Below are positions 1 through 8,778 of a stretch of 64,000 bases of DNA, piece after piece. The stretch's first letter is position 1. Every line of letters begins with the position of its first letter. Below the pieces are notes generated by a model. That model was not told the DNA's origin and ran no database searches. It saw only the letters and a list, made by a program, of their open reading frames with translations. The stretch covers positions 868,001 to 932,000 of the forward strand of contig NZ_CP089468.1 of the NCBI RefSeq assembly GCF_021233435.1. Reading direction: 5' to 3'. The translations under genes and the position numbers were made by a program. Source of the stretch: Halobacterium noricense. Lineage in GTDB: Archaea > Halobacteriota > Halobacteria > Halobacteriales > Halobacteriaceae.

Positions 1-440
1 CCCCACTCGATTTCCTGCTCCTCGCCCGCGATGAAGCGCTTCGCGCGCTCGTCGCCGAGCACGATGACGTTCTGTTCGGCGTCGCGGCCGAACCGCTGGA
101 CGGCGTCGGTCGTGGGCTTCCAGTGCTCCTGCCGCGTGCGCAGGATTTTCAGGCCGAGCGCTTCGACGGGCACCGGCTCCCCGGGGTCGTAGGGGAGCGC
201 CCAGACCTTCCCCTTGCCCTTCTCCCAGAACGTGTACTCGTCGAAGGTGTCCTCGGGGACGGCGAACCGGTCGACCCACCAGTTCACGACGGCCTCGCGA
301 GACGGCCGACCTTTGACCGTCCGGTCGGCGTCCGTCTCGGGGAGGCGGTCGAACTGGCCGCTTCTGTTCCGGCGGAAGTGGTCGACACCGCTGTCACCAC
401 CGCTGTCGCTCTCGCTGGAACCGCGGTCGTCGTCAGTCAC
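1..440 (-). CDS. PUA-like RNA-binding domain protein, partial (C-terminus outside window)
   Basis: The gene starts with GTG at 440 and runs off the left edge, leaving about 146 residues. After an acidic Ser/Asp-rich leader, residues from about 45 onward (VNWWVDRF, FWEKGKGKVWALP, ALGLKILRTRQEHWKPT) resemble the PUA-like domain found at the C-terminus of RsmF-type m5C methyltransferases. Its start overlaps the stop of the upstream methyltransferase by four bases (GTGA), so translation is probably coupled. I infer that it supplies the RNA-binding half of that enzyme as a separate polypeptide. It could instead be an independent PUA protein. Confidence 0.7.
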   Translation of the reverse strand, partial: MTDDDRGSSESDSGGDSGVDHFRRNRSGQFDRLPETDADRTVKGRPSREAVVNWWVDRFAVPEDTFDEYTFWEKGKGKVWALPYDPGEPVPVEALGLKILRTRQEHWKPTTDAVQRFGRDAEQNVIVLGDERAKRFIAGEEQEIEW

Positions 441-1348
441 GCCGTCACCTCCAGTTTCGCGGCGAAGAACCCTCCCGTGTCGTTCTGGTGGGGGTAGTAG
501 CGGCGCGTCTTCGTCAGCGAGTCGTCGTACGTCTCGTCGTTCCACTCCGTGATTCCGGGCGAGGATTCGAGGCCGGTGTCGAACTCGACGAGCCGACAGT
601 CGCCGTCGGAGAGGGCGCTGTCGACGACGGCCTCGTTCTCTTCGGGGGCGAACGTGCACGTGGAGTACACCACGGTCCCGCCCTCGCGAGTGAGTTCGAT
701 GGCGCGTTCGAGGATGTCCGACTGGAGCGCACCGAGATTCCGGCTGGCACTCGCCCCCGCGCCGTCGAGGGCGTCGGCGTTCTTGCGGACGGTGCCCTCG
801 CAGGTGCAGGGCGCGTCGACGAGCGCGCGGTCGAAGGCGTCGACGTTCGGGAACGCGTCGAGCGTCGCGCGGCGAGCGTCCGTGTTCGTCACCGCCGCGC
901 ACGTGACGCCGAGGCGGTCGCAGTTCCCGCGCAGCGCGGAGAGGCGGCCGAGGTTGTCGTCGTTCGCGACGACCAGACCCTCGTCGTTCATCTCTGCCGC
1001 GATCTGGGTGGTCTTCCCGCCGGGCGCGGCACACGAGTCCCAAACGACCTCCCCCGGTTGCGGATCGAGAATCGCGGGCGGCACGGCCGACACTTCCTCC
1101 TGGCCGTGAATCCAGCCGTGGACGTAGGGCCACGTGTTCCCCGGTTTGCCGGTGGCGACGCCCAGCACGTCGCTGTTCCAGTCGCGGCCGTAGACGTCGA
1201 CGCCCTCGGCTTCGAGGGCGTCGACCACGCGGTCCCGGGTCGCCTTGATCGAGTTGACCCGGACCGTCGTGGGGAGGTGGCGTTCGCAGGCGTCGAGGAA
1301 CGCGTCGAAGTCGTCGACGAGCGGTTCGTATCGCGAGAGCGCGTCCAT
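437..1348 (-). CDS. NOL1/NOP2/sun-family RNA cytosine-C5 methyltransferase, catalytic domain
   Basis: A class I SAM-dependent enzyme expected to methylate C5 of cytosine in rRNA or tRNA. It has 303 residues and the full family signature: SAM motif CAAPGGKT at about 106-113, DAPC with Cys181 (motif IV) and YSTC with Cys231 (motif VI, the expected nucleophile). The family often carries a PUA-like domain on the same chain. Here the protein ends after the catalytic core and the next gene, overlapping by four bases, encodes a PUA-like domain. The substrate cannot be told from sequence. The start is ATG at 1348. Confidence 0.9.
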   Translation of the reverse strand: MDALSRYEPLVDDFDAFLDACERHLPTTVRVNSIKATRDRVVDALEAEGVDVYGRDWNSDVLGVATGKPGNTWPYVHGWIHGQEEVSAVPPAILDPQPGEVVWDSCAAPGGKTTQIAAEMNDEGLVVANDDNLGRLSALRGNCDRLGVTCAAVTNTDARRATLDAFPNVDAFDRALVDAPCTCEGTVRKNADALDGAGASASRNLGALQSDILERAIELTREGGTVVYSTCTFAPEENEAVVDSALSDGDCRLVEFDTGLESSPGITEWNDETYDDSLTKTRRYYPHQNDTGGFFAAKLEVTA

Positions 1349-1461
1349 TACCCCGGTGATACGCCCGACGGGCGCTTGTGGGTTACGCTCGCCGGCGGCG
1401 CCGGCCGCACTCCTCGCGCGCCGCCCCCGCCTTTAAGCCGTCTCCGGGAGTCGGTTCGCGC

Positions 1462-2208
1462 ATGGCGAGCATTCGCACCAAAACGGAGTTCGACCTCGAA
1501 AATCCGACGCTCGTCGAGGGGCTGCCGGGCGTCGGGCTCGTCGGCAAAATCGCCACCGACCACCTCGTCGACGCCTTCGAGATGGAGTACGTCGCGAGCG
1601 TGGACTGCCAGAACATCCCCCGCGTCTCCGTCTACGAGGAGGACGCGCGTGACGTCCTCCCGCCGGTCCGGCTGTACGCCGACGAGTCCCGGGACCTGCT
1701 CGCGCTCCAGTCGGACGTACCGCTGGCCCGCGACACCGGCGGCGCGTTCGCGGACTGCATCACCGAGTGGCTCGCGGACAACGACGCCACGCCGCTGTAC
1801 CTCAGTGGCCTCCCGATGCAGAACCTCGACCCCTCGAACGTCCCCGACGTGTTCGGCATCGCCACCGGTGACGCCGCGTCCCGTCTCGACGCCAACGACA
1901 TCGGGACGCCACCCGAACGCGGCCTCGTCAGCGGTCCGACGGGTGCGCTCATCAACCGCGCGGCCGAGAGCGACATCGACGCCATCGGACTCGTCGTCGA
2001 GTCCGACCCGCAGTTCCCCGACCCCGCGGCGTCCAAGCGCCTCCTCGACGAAGCTGTCGACCCGCTCGCCGACGTCGACGTCCCCACCGAGGAGCTCGTC
2101 GAGGAGGCCGAGCAGATTCGCGAACAGAAAAAGCGCCTCGCCGAGCGCATGCAGGAAGCCGAGGAGGAGGAGTCCACGCAAGCGCGCCCGATGCGGATGT
2201 TCCAGTAG
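1462..2208 (+). CDS. PAC2-family proteasome assembly chaperone homologue
   Basis: A 248-residue protein of the PAC2/PbaB-like superfamily, whose members assist proteasome assembly or act as ATP-independent chaperones. The N-terminal LVEGLPGVGLVGKIATDHLV segment is characteristic. The C-terminus (about 205-248) is a charged Glu/Lys/Arg helix ending in PMRMFQ. The start is ATG at 1462, preceded by a TATA-like TTTAAG at about 1431-1436, which fits a short-leader or leaderless transcript. The proteasome beta gene is 42 kb away, so genomic context does not add support. Confidence 0.85.
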   Translation: MASIRTKTEFDLENPTLVEGLPGVGLVGKIATDHLVDAFEMEYVASVDCQNIPRVSVYEEDARDVLPPVRLYADESRDLLALQSDVPLARDTGGAFADCITEWLADNDATPLYLSGLPMQNLDPSNVPDVFGIATGDAASRLDANDIGTPPERGLVSGPTGALINRAAESDIDAIGLVVESDPQFPDPAASKRLLDEAVDPLADVDVPTEELVEEAEQIREQKKRLAERMQEAEEEESTQARPMRMFQ

Positions 2209-2264
2209 CGTCGCGGCGGCTCCGAGTCTCGGCCGACGTGCGGGTAGCCCGACTCGCGTGGCGT

Positions 2265-2523
2265 CGTTCGACAGAAATGCACCGACCGGGAGTCTCGCGA
2301 GCACAGCGAGCGAGACATCGGTCGGAAACGACCGGCGGGAGTGCACCGACCGGGAGTGAGCAGTCCGAAAGACTGCGAACATCGAAAGACGCCACGCGTC
2401 TTTCGGGATTTGAACCGTTGTGAGACGTTCCTGCTCGCTACGCTTCGCGGGCTGCGACTCACAGGGTTCAGAATCCCTGTGCATTTCGTCTCACTCCGTT
2501 CGACAGAAATGCACCGACCGGGA
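2265..2523. repeat. Duplicated tRNA-Gly 3' ends with intervening hairpins
   Basis: A 27-base sequence at 2265-2291 recurs exactly at 2497-2523. It covers the last 14 bases of tRNA-Gly plus 13 bases beyond its 3' end. A third copy of the acceptor end, GCACCGACCGGGA, lies at 2343-2355, and a T-arm fragment CGGGATTTGAACC at 2404-2416. Between them are hairpins, including one at 2383-2405 with 10-base perfect arms around CAC. The 3' end of a tRNA gene is a usual target of site-specific integrases, so the two 27-mers may be old attachment sites. Confidence 0.75.
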
Positions 2524-2581
2524 TTTGAACCCGGGCCATGAGCTTGGAAGGCTCAGGTCCTAGCCACTAGACCATCGGTGC
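2510..2581 (-). tRNA. tRNA-Gly (anticodon TCC)
   Basis: A 72-base cloverleaf on the minus strand with a perfect 7-bp acceptor stem (GCACCGA with TCGGTGC), discriminator A at 2510, anticodon stem TGAGC/GCTCA with loop CTTCCAA, and T arm CGGG-TTCAAAT-CCCG. The anticodon TCC reads GGA and probably GGG glycine codons. No intron is present and CCA is not encoded. Partial copies of both gene ends lie on either side. Confidence 0.95.
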
Positions 2582-2609
2582 GCTGCGCTTCGCTTGCGCG
2601 CCGTGGCTC

Positions 2610-2696
2610 GCAAAACATTCGGTTTTGCTCACCATCGGTGCTCGTTCCACTCGCACCGCGCATCGGCGAAATCCGTTCGCCTCAACATCGGTGCTC
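2610..2696. repeat. Copies of tRNA-Gly 5' end alternating with hairpins
   Basis: On the 5' side of the tRNA gene the first 11 bases of the gene recur at 2631-2641 (ACCATCGGTGC on the plus strand), and a shorter copy CATCGGTGCTC lies at 2686-2696. Each follows a small inverted repeat: GCAAAAC/GTTTTGC at 2610-2628, and GGCGAA/TTCGCC at about 2665-2681. The stretch 2582-2728 has no credible gene. Confidence 0.65.
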
Positions 2697-2728
2697 ACGT
2701 GCCAGTTCCTCCCGGTCGCTTAAGGGCG

Positions 2729-3424
2729 TTACTCTTCGCCGTGGACGACGCCGTAGCAGTTCCCGCTGGCAGTGAACGTTTCGGCGACGGCGAGCGAGCT
2801 GGCCGCGAGGTCCGCGCGGAACTCCTCGGGGCTGTAGACGTGGTAGAAGCGCGGGACCGTCTCGCCGCCGGGGAGCGTCCAGTCGACGGTGGTGTCGAAT
2901 CCCTCCACGCTGATCTCACTGCCTTCGGCCGTTCGACTTTCCGAGGGGTTTCGCGCCTCGCGGTCGAATTTGTCGTGGGTGGTGCTCCACGCGCTCACGA
3001 GGGCGTCGCCGTCGGCGGTGAGCACGCGCGCGAGTTCGTCGAGGCTGGCGACGCGGGCGTCCCGGTCGGGGAGGTGGTGGATGGTCGCGATGTACACTGC
3101 CAGGTCCGCGACATCCGCGGCGAGCGGGAGGCGTTCGGCGTCGCCGGCGACGAGGGCCGCGTCGAAATCGTGGTCGGCGGCGCGCTCGCGAGCTTCGTCG
3201 AGGAGGCCGCGGCTGGCGTCCACGCCGACTGCGCGGTCGGCGCATTCCGCGAGTAGTTCGGTGTGGCGGCCGTTCCCGCAGCCGACGTCGACGGCGACGC
3301 TGCCGGTGCGGTCGGCGAGGAACGTCTCGATTTCCGGCCACGGGTACTCGCGGGTCTTCGAGAAGTGCTCGGCGATGCGGTCGTAGGTGTGGTGGATGTC
3401 AGTAGTGTCAGTCACGAGAGTCAC
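2729..3424 (-). CDS. Class I SAM-dependent methyltransferase, Trm9-like
   Basis: A 231-residue methyltransferase with the SAM-binding motif VAVDVGCGNGRH and the acidic VGVD strand. The N-terminus (TYDRIAEHFSKTREYPWPEI) and the later FYHVYSPEEF segment resemble the Trm9/ALKBH8 group, which finishes wobble-uridine modification in tRNA, so a tRNA substrate is possible but unproven. The chosen start is GTG at 3424, which overlaps the pilC stop as GTGA. A second GTG lies three codons later. The overlap makes it the third gene of the pilB-pilC operon, although no functional link is obvious. Confidence 0.75.
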   Translation of the reverse strand: MTLVTDTTDIHHTYDRIAEHFSKTREYPWPEIETFLADRTGSVAVDVGCGNGRHTELLAECADRAVGVDASRGLLDEARERAADHDFDAALVAGDAERLPLAADVADLAVYIATIHHLPDRDARVASLDELARVLTADGDALVSAWSTTHDKFDREARNPSESRTAEGSEISVEGFDTTVDWTLPGGETVPRFYHVYSPEEFRADLAASSLAVAETFTASGNCYGVVHGEE

Positions 3425-5535
3425 CCGAGGAGGACGAACGTACCGTACGCGAGCGCGAGCATTACAGTGGCGTGTTTCGCGCCCGCCTTCACGCTTCCCT
3501 GTCCCATTTGCCCGGCGACGAGCCCCGAGCAGACCGCCTGCACGAGCCCCGTGTGGAAGAAAACGAGGCTGTACGCGTCCTTCGTGGCTTGCGTGAGTTG
3601 GGCCGTCCGCGAGAACGCGCCCGAGCCACCCCCACCGGGGAGCTGGTCGGTGGATGCGGTGGCGTCCACGACCGGGATGTTCGGGATGAAGATGACGTCG
3701 AGCGCGACGATGATGGCGAAGAAGACGAAAAAGGAGATGTAGATGACGACGAGGTACGTCAGCAGTTCGCTGCGGCGGTCGCGTTCGAGCCGCCGGGTCG
3801 CCTTCGCTTCGTTGGCGGCGATGCGCAGGACGGGGCCGAGGTCGCCGCTGGCCTGCATCGCGTTCGTCGTCAGCGTCACGACGCGGGAGATGGCGGGGGT
3901 GTCCGTGCGGTCGCGGAAACGGCCGAACGCGTGCTCGACGCGTGCGCCCCACTGCACGTCCGCCCACGTGCGTTCGAGTTCCGTGGTGAGCGCGCCGAGG
4001 TCGCTGCCGACGACGCGCCCGAGGCTCTGGACGACCGGCATCCCGACCTCGTTCGTGGACGCGAACCGGTCGAGGAAGTCCGGGACGCCCGCCTCGACGG
4101 CTTTCACGCGGCCTCGGTGGAGTTCGTATGCGATCGTGAACGTCCCGAGCACGAACAGCGTCGCGTGGACGAGCGGGTCGTCGTACGCCGTGAGGTCGGT
4201 GACGCCAGCCGACGCGAACGGCCACCACCGGACGACGAGGTAGAGCCCGGCGAGTGGCGTCGTCGCGTACAACAGCATGGTCGGGGATTCGCGGACGACC
4301 GACAGCGGGTTGCGCAGCCGGTAGAGTATCGGCCGCAGCGTCTCGTAGACGTCGAGGCGCTGGCGATTGAGCTCCGTCTCCGTCGCCGTGCCCGCGGTCT
4401 CCCCACCGTCCGTGCGCGCCGCCGACCGCCGCGGGATGGACTGGAAGCGCGTGGCAGCCGCCGACGCTTCCTCGCCGGTGACCGTGCCGCCGGTCGCGGT
4501 CTCGGTGATGCTGTCGAGGTAGACCACGAACCCGAGCGTCGCCATCGGAATCAGCAGGTACGCGGTGAACTGCAGGAACGTCAGCGTGTCTCCGAGCGTG
4601 AGACCGACGACGACGAGGATGGTGATGAGGAACAGCGGGCCGGCGACCAGCAGCGTGACGTAGGCCTCCGCCAGCGTCGCGAGCAGTTCGAGGAACTGCG
4701 CCTGCTGGGCTTCGGCTTCCTCCGCGTAGTAGTCGTACTGGCGCTCGAGGAACCCCGGGAGGTTGCGGCCGCTCTGGAGGACGCTCGTGAGGTTCTCCGC
4801 GAACTCCGAGAGTTCCTCGCTCGGCGTGCGCTGACCGAGCCGGCCGAGCGCGCGCAGGATGTCCGCACCGTACATGTCGACGTCCTTGACGACGATGGCC
4901 ATCTCCTCGGCGCTCTCCCCGTAGACGTCGCGGTTGCGCGCGAGAATCCGCAACACCTCGGGGAGCGCCATCCCGCTCCGCGAGAGCGCGTAGAGGAACG
5001 CGACCGTGCGCTCCATCGAGACGTCGATGCGGCGCTCGCGCTCGCCCGCCCGGTAGCTCGGCATCGACCACCGGAGCTGGTAGGCGGCGTACGCCGCCAG
5101 CACGCCCAGTGTCGCGCCCGAGGCGAGGAAGAGCACGAACAGTTCGCTCACCGCGAACCCGCCGACGCCGTCCACGAACAACCCCTGTACGGCTGCGGGG
5201 AACCGCGACTGGAGGCTCGCGGGGGCGCTCCCGAGGAACACGAGCACGCTCGCGACGAGGTAGACGCCGAGGATGCTGCCCGCGAGCGCGCCGACCGTCG
5301 CGTAGAAGAACGTCCGCGCGGCGTACACGCGGTACGTCTGCGGGACGTGTGCGCCCTGCAGCGCGGCGACCTGCTCGGGGTTGGCTTCCCGGCGGCGACG
5401 CGCGAGCCCGCCGAACGCCGCCAGCGACACCCGAGAGACGAAGCGGTCTATCGGACGGGCGACCGGCGCGGCCGCGAGCGCGAACAGGACGCCGAGCACT
5501 GCGACCAGCGGCGCGAAGACCAGTGGCGACGCCAT
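3421..5535 (-). CDS. pilC: Type II secretion/archaeal pilus membrane platform protein (PilC/TadC family)
   Basis: A polytopic membrane protein of 704 residues with two T2SSF-type halves. The first cytoplasmic helical domain covers roughly residues 160-270 (SMERTVAFLYALSRSG), and the second roughly 470-590 (GVPDFLDRFASTNEVG). Each is followed by a pair of membrane helices, and two more helices lie at the N-terminus. Such proteins anchor the assembly ATPase and the growing type IV pilus in the membrane. The start is ATG at 5535, straight after the pilB stop. A GTG at 5550 would overlap pilB by 14 bases. No pilin or prepilin peptidase lies in the window. Confidence 0.88.
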   Translation of the reverse strand: MASPLVFAPLVAVLGVLFALAAAPVARPIDRFVSRVSLAAFGGLARRRREANPEQVAALQGAHVPQTYRVYAARTFFYATVGALAGSILGVYLVASVLVFLGSAPASLQSRFPAAVQGLFVDGVGGFAVSELFVLFLASGATLGVLAAYAAYQLRWSMPSYRAGERERRIDVSMERTVAFLYALSRSGMALPEVLRILARNRDVYGESAEEMAIVVKDVDMYGADILRALGRLGQRTPSEELSEFAENLTSVLQSGRNLPGFLERQYDYYAEEAEAQQAQFLELLATLAEAYVTLLVAGPLFLITILVVVGLTLGDTLTFLQFTAYLLIPMATLGFVVYLDSITETATGGTVTGEEASAAATRFQSIPRRSAARTDGGETAGTATETELNRQRLDVYETLRPILYRLRNPLSVVRESPTMLLYATTPLAGLYLVVRWWPFASAGVTDLTAYDDPLVHATLFVLGTFTIAYELHRGRVKAVEAGVPDFLDRFASTNEVGMPVVQSLGRVVGSDLGALTTELERTWADVQWGARVEHAFGRFRDRTDTPAISRVVTLTTNAMQASGDLGPVLRIAANEAKATRRLERDRRSELLTYLVVIYISFFVFFAIIVALDVIFIPNIPVVDATASTDQLPGGGGSGAFSRTAQLTQATKDAYSLVFFHTGLVQAVCSGLVAGQMGQGSVKAGAKHATVMLALAYGTFVLLG

Positions 5536-5536
5536 A

Positions 5537-7186
5537 CTACTCGGCGACACCCGGCGCGTTCACGACGACGTCCTCGTCGAATTCGGCCTGGACGCGGTCG
5601 ACGACGCGCTGCGGGTCGGCGTAGTACTCGTTGATGACGGCCGTGAACTGCCGGTAGTCCGTGACGTCCTGCTCGGTGAGGTACCGGAGGACGCGCTTGC
5701 GGTTCCGGAGTTCGCGCAGCAGTTCGCCCCGCGACCAGCCGCGCTCGTCCCGAATCTCGTCGAGCACCACCGAGTCGCGCTGCTCGAAATCGTCGTCAGT
5801 GGGGTTCCACTCGAACGCCGTCGAGTAGTCGAGGTCGCCGGTGCGCTGGTCGATGCCCTCGATTTCCGCGATAACGCGGTTCCGGCGCACGCGCTCGCCG
5901 CCGACGTGCGTGAGCGTCTGCACGCAGAGGATGTCGAGGCTCTGAATCATCGCCCGCGGGACGTTGATGGGCTCGTTCTCCAGGCGGTTGATGACCGTCT
6001 GCACGCTGTCGGCGTGCATCGTCGAGTACGTCGTGTGGCCGGTGTTCATCGCCTGGAACAGCGTGATCGCCTCGTCGCCGCGCACCTCGCCGACGATGAT
6101 GTACTCGGGGCGGTGGCGCAGCGCCGAGCGCAGCAGGTCGTACATCGTGACGTCCTCGCCCTCGCCGATGGACTCTCTGGTGACCGAGGAGAGCCAGTTC
6201 TCGTGAAACAGCGTCAGTTCGCGGGTGTCCTCGATGGTGAGCACCTTCGAGCGCGGCGGCACGAACATCGAGATGGCGTTCATCGACGTCGTCTTCCCGG
6301 AGGCGGTGCCGCCCGCGAACAGCAGGCTCTTGTTGGACTCGATGGCGAGCCAGAGGTACGCCATCTGGTCGAGGTCGAACGTGTTGTAGTCGACGAGCGT
6401 CGCGGGCGTGAACGGGTCCTCGCTGTACTTCCGAATCGTGAACGCCGACCCGCGCGGCGTGACTTCCTCGCCGAGCGCGAGCTCCGCGCGGGAGCCGTCC
6501 GGGAGCGTGGTCTCCGTCACGGGGTCGCCGATGGAGATGTGGCGGCCGGACTGCTGGGCGAGGCGCACGACGAACCCGTCGAGTTCCTCCTGCTCGTAGG
6601 AGACGTTCGTCTCCACGTCCGTGTACTGGTCGTGGTAGACGAACAGCGGGACGCCGTAGCCGTCGCAGGAGATGTCCTCGATGTGGGGGTCGCGCATCAG
6701 CGGGTCGAGCTTCTCGAACCCCTCGAAGGCGCGGTGAAGGTAGTAGAACAGCCGGTAGAACGCGTTCGGACCGACGTCGATTCCGTACTCCTCGACGAGC
6801 CGCTTCATCTGCCGCTTCAGGACGGCTTCGGGGTCGTCGGGCTCGTACTCGGCGTCGTAGATGAGCGCGTCCCGGATGTCGTCGTACAGCGTCTCCAACA
6901 GCTCCTGCTCGAAGTCGTCGAGCGCTGGTTCGACGACGTGGTAGCGGTACTCGTCGTTCTCGGCGTCGTGGCCGACGTAGACGAACGCGTACGGCGCGTG
7001 CACCCAGTAGCGGTCGACCTCCTCGTAGCCGTCGAGGCCGTCGAAGTCGACCAGCGGCCCGTGGGCGGCGGGGTCGTACTCGACGAGTTCGACCGTGGAC
7101 CCGCGGACGACGTCGACGACGCGCTCGGCGCGCTGTCGGACGGCTTCGAGTTGCCGGTCGATGTCCGCGAGGAAGTCGTTGGGCAT
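5537..7186 (-). CDS. pilB: Type IV pilus/secretion assembly ATPase (PilB/GspE family)
   Basis: The cytoplasmic motor ATPase for archaeal type IV pilus assembly, 549 residues. Walker A is GGTASGKTT at about 292-300, the Asp box is TIEDTREL, Walker B is IIVGEVRG at about 363-370, and the His box is [11 protein letters not shown]. The N-terminal 150 residues are very acidic. It is the first gene of a pilB-pilC-methyltransferase operon on the minus strand. A TATA-like TTTAAG lies about 30 bases before ATG 7186. It may serve adhesion pili or another secretion filament. Confidence 0.92.
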   Translation of the reverse strand: MPNDFLADIDRQLEAVRQRAERVVDVVRGSTVELVEYDPAAHGPLVDFDGLDGYEEVDRYWVHAPYAFVYVGHDAENDEYRYHVVEPALDDFEQELLETLYDDIRDALIYDAEYEPDDPEAVLKRQMKRLVEEYGIDVGPNAFYRLFYYLHRAFEGFEKLDPLMRDPHIEDISCDGYGVPLFVYHDQYTDVETNVSYEQEELDGFVVRLAQQSGRHISIGDPVTETTLPDGSRAELALGEEVTPRGSAFTIRKYSEDPFTPATLVDYNTFDLDQMAYLWLAIESNKSLLFAGGTASGKTTSMNAISMFVPPRSKVLTIEDTRELTLFHENWLSSVTRESIGEGEDVTMYDLLRSALRHRPEYIIVGEVRGDEAITLFQAMNTGHTTYSTMHADSVQTVINRLENEPINVPRAMIQSLDILCVQTLTHVGGERVRRNRVIAEIEGIDQRTGDLDYSTAFEWNPTDDDFEQRDSVVLDEIRDERGWSRGELLRELRNRKRVLRYLTEQDVTDYRQFTAVINEYYADPQRVVDRVQAEFDEDVVVNAPGVAE

Positions 7187-7248
7187 CGATTACTACCTCC
7201 ACGTTCGCCCGCGTCACCTTAAAGGCTGGCTGCCGGACCGCCGCCGGG

Positions 7249-8175
7249 CTACACGACGCCGTTCGCGAGGCGCTCGCCCTCGGCGATGCGGCGGACGTTC
7301 TCGCGGACGAGCGCCGCCATTCTCCGGGGGTAGTCGCGGGTCGCCGCGGCCGCGTGCGGCGTCACGACCACTTCGTCCATCTCCCACAGCGGCGAGTCCT
7401 CGGGCAGCGGCTCCGTCTCGAAGACGTCGAGCGCCGCGCCCGCGAGGTCGTCGGCTTCCAGCGCGTCCACGAGCGCGTCCTGGTCGACGACCGGGCCGCG
7501 CGCGACGTTCACGAGCACCGCATCGTCGCGCATCGCGTCGAGTTCGGCTTCGCCAATCATGCCCGCCGTATCGTCGGTGAGCGGCACCGCGAGCGCGACG
7601 AACTTCGCGTCCGCGATGGCCTCGTGGAGGTCCGGGCTCGGGTAGACGGTGTCGACGTGGTCGACGGGCGTCGGCGTGCGCTTGACGCCGACGACGTCCA
7701 TCCCGAGCGCGTCCGCCCGCGCCGCGATGCCCTGGCCGAGCGTGCCGAGGCCGACGACACAGAGCGAGGAGCCGGCGAGCGTGAACGGTTCGTCCCACGC
7801 TGGCCACTCCCAGTGCTTCTCAGCCTGCTGGTCGCGGTACGCGTGGAGCCGGCGCGCGAACGAGAGCATGTAGCCGGCGACGGTCTCGCCGACGCTGTCG
7901 CCGTGCGTGCCCGTGCTGTTCGTGAGCCGGATGCCCGCGGCTTCCAGGTCGTCGAACGGGAACCGGTCGACGCCCGACTGCACGGAGTGAATCCACTCCA
8001 AGTCGGCGTCGAGGAAGGCGTCGTCGTACGCGAACGTCACGAGCGCGTCGACGTCGTCGAGGTCGTCGGACGTGACCACGGTCACTTCGGGGTCGACGTC
8101 GGCGAGTTCGTCGACCAGCACTGTCGGCGGGAACAGAGTCTCCACGGACGCGTGAATCCCGATGCGCGTTACCAT
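7249..8175 (-). CDS. D-2-hydroxyacid dehydrogenase
   Basis: An NAD(P)-dependent 2-hydroxyacid dehydrogenase of 308 residues. It shows the nucleotide-binding GLGTLGQGIA motif near residue 143, the catalytic Arg in VNVARGPVVD, Glu in DVFETEPL and His in TPHAAA. These enzymes reversibly reduce 2-ketoacids to D-2-hydroxyacids, and haloarchaeal examples accept several branched substrates. The substrate cannot be deduced here. The gene is transcribed alone, with 62 bases separating it from pilB. Confidence 0.9.
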   Translation of the reverse strand: MVTRIGIHASVETLFPPTVLVDELADVDPEVTVVTSDDLDDVDALVTFAYDDAFLDADLEWIHSVQSGVDRFPFDDLEAAGIRLTNSTGTHGDSVGETVAGYMLSFARRLHAYRDQQAEKHWEWPAWDEPFTLAGSSLCVVGLGTLGQGIAARADALGMDVVGVKRTPTPVDHVDTVYPSPDLHEAIADAKFVALAVPLTDDTAGMIGEAELDAMRDDAVLVNVARGPVVDQDALVDALEADDLAGAALDVFETEPLPEDSPLWEMDEVVVTPHAAAATRDYPRRMAALVRENVRRIAEGERLANGVV

Positions 8176-8226
8176 GTCGGGGGGTTGCTCACCCGGCCTC
8201 TACAGTTTGTCGATGCCCGTGGTAAT

Positions 8227-8457
8227 TCACCGCGTCGCGATGTACGAGATGGTGAAGAGGACCACTGCCGCCGTCGCCACGTTCACGAGCGTGAACGCCA
8301 TCGCGCCGATGAACTCCAGCCCGCCCACGACGACGAGCGCGAACAGCGCCGACAGCACCGCGTTGATTCCCTGCGCGACCCACGGGCTCCCCTCGGAGCG
8401 CTCCGCCGCCTCGCTGAACCCCACCTCGTCTCGCTCGCCGCGGTCGTCTTCGCTCAT
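8227..8457 (-). CDS. Small two-helix membrane protein, unknown function
   Basis: A 76-residue protein that I do not recognise. The first 28 residues are charged and acidic. Two hydrophobic helices follow (about 31-50 and 54-73), ending in a short IATR tail, so it is probably an integral membrane protein. It is divergent from the small zinc protein at 8539. The length, codon use and clear hydrophobic pattern support a real gene. Confidence 0.65.
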   Translation of the reverse strand: MSEDDRGERDEVGFSEAAERSEGSPWVAQGINAVLSALFALVVVGGLEFIGAMAFTLVNVATAAVVLFTISYIATR

Positions 8458-8538
8458 ACGTCGAATCGCGGGGGTGGCGCACTTAGCTCTTGGCCGGCGG
8501 AACCCGGGAACTAAGGCAGTCGAATGCTATGATTAGAC

Positions 8539-8778
8539 ATGGGCATCGTCAACAAGGTTTCGGCCGCGCTGTCGGGGAGCGCGGGGTCGGGGGCGGACGA
8601 CGTGGAAGTCGACGCCTCGCGGGGTGCGTACTGGTGTGACGACTGCAGCGTCCGCGTGCGGGACGTAACTATCGAGGACGAGGGACTGGACCGCGACGAG
8701 GCAGGCACGCCGCTGTGTCCGGACTGTGGCGACCCGATGCGATTCGAGCGCACGTACGCCGACGGCTGCGCCTGCTGA
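8539..8778 (+). CDS. Small zinc-ribbon-like protein
   Basis: A 79-residue protein with two Cys pairs, WCDDC (about 33-36) and CPDC (about 62-65), spaced like a zinc ribbon, and a terminal CAC. Haloarchaea carry many such short two-CPXC proteins, mostly of unknown role and some regulatory. The gene ends one base before the stop of the CobW-type gene on the opposite strand, so the two are convergent without a gap. A role in metal sensing is only a guess from that neighbour. Confidence 0.7.
   Translation: MGIVNKVSAALSGSAGSGADDVEVDASRGAYWCDDCSVRVRDVTIEDEGLDRDEAGTPLCPDCGDPMRFERTYADGCAC

Noticed and set aside
2400-2486. A second tRNA gene on the 3' side of tRNA-Gly
   Set aside because: A T-arm-like fragment and a 6-bp hairpin at 2461-2480 are visible, but no acceptor stem or anticodon arm can be formed.
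2383-2696. A CRISPR-like array in the repeats around the tRNA gene
   Set aside because: Repeat units differ in length and content, spacers are themselves hairpins, and no cas gene is present.
2729-5071. One continuous 780-codon frame across pilC and the methyltransferase
   Set aside because: Only its last 231 codons show family sequence. The upstream part is the shadow of pilC in another frame and is rich in Arg and Pro.
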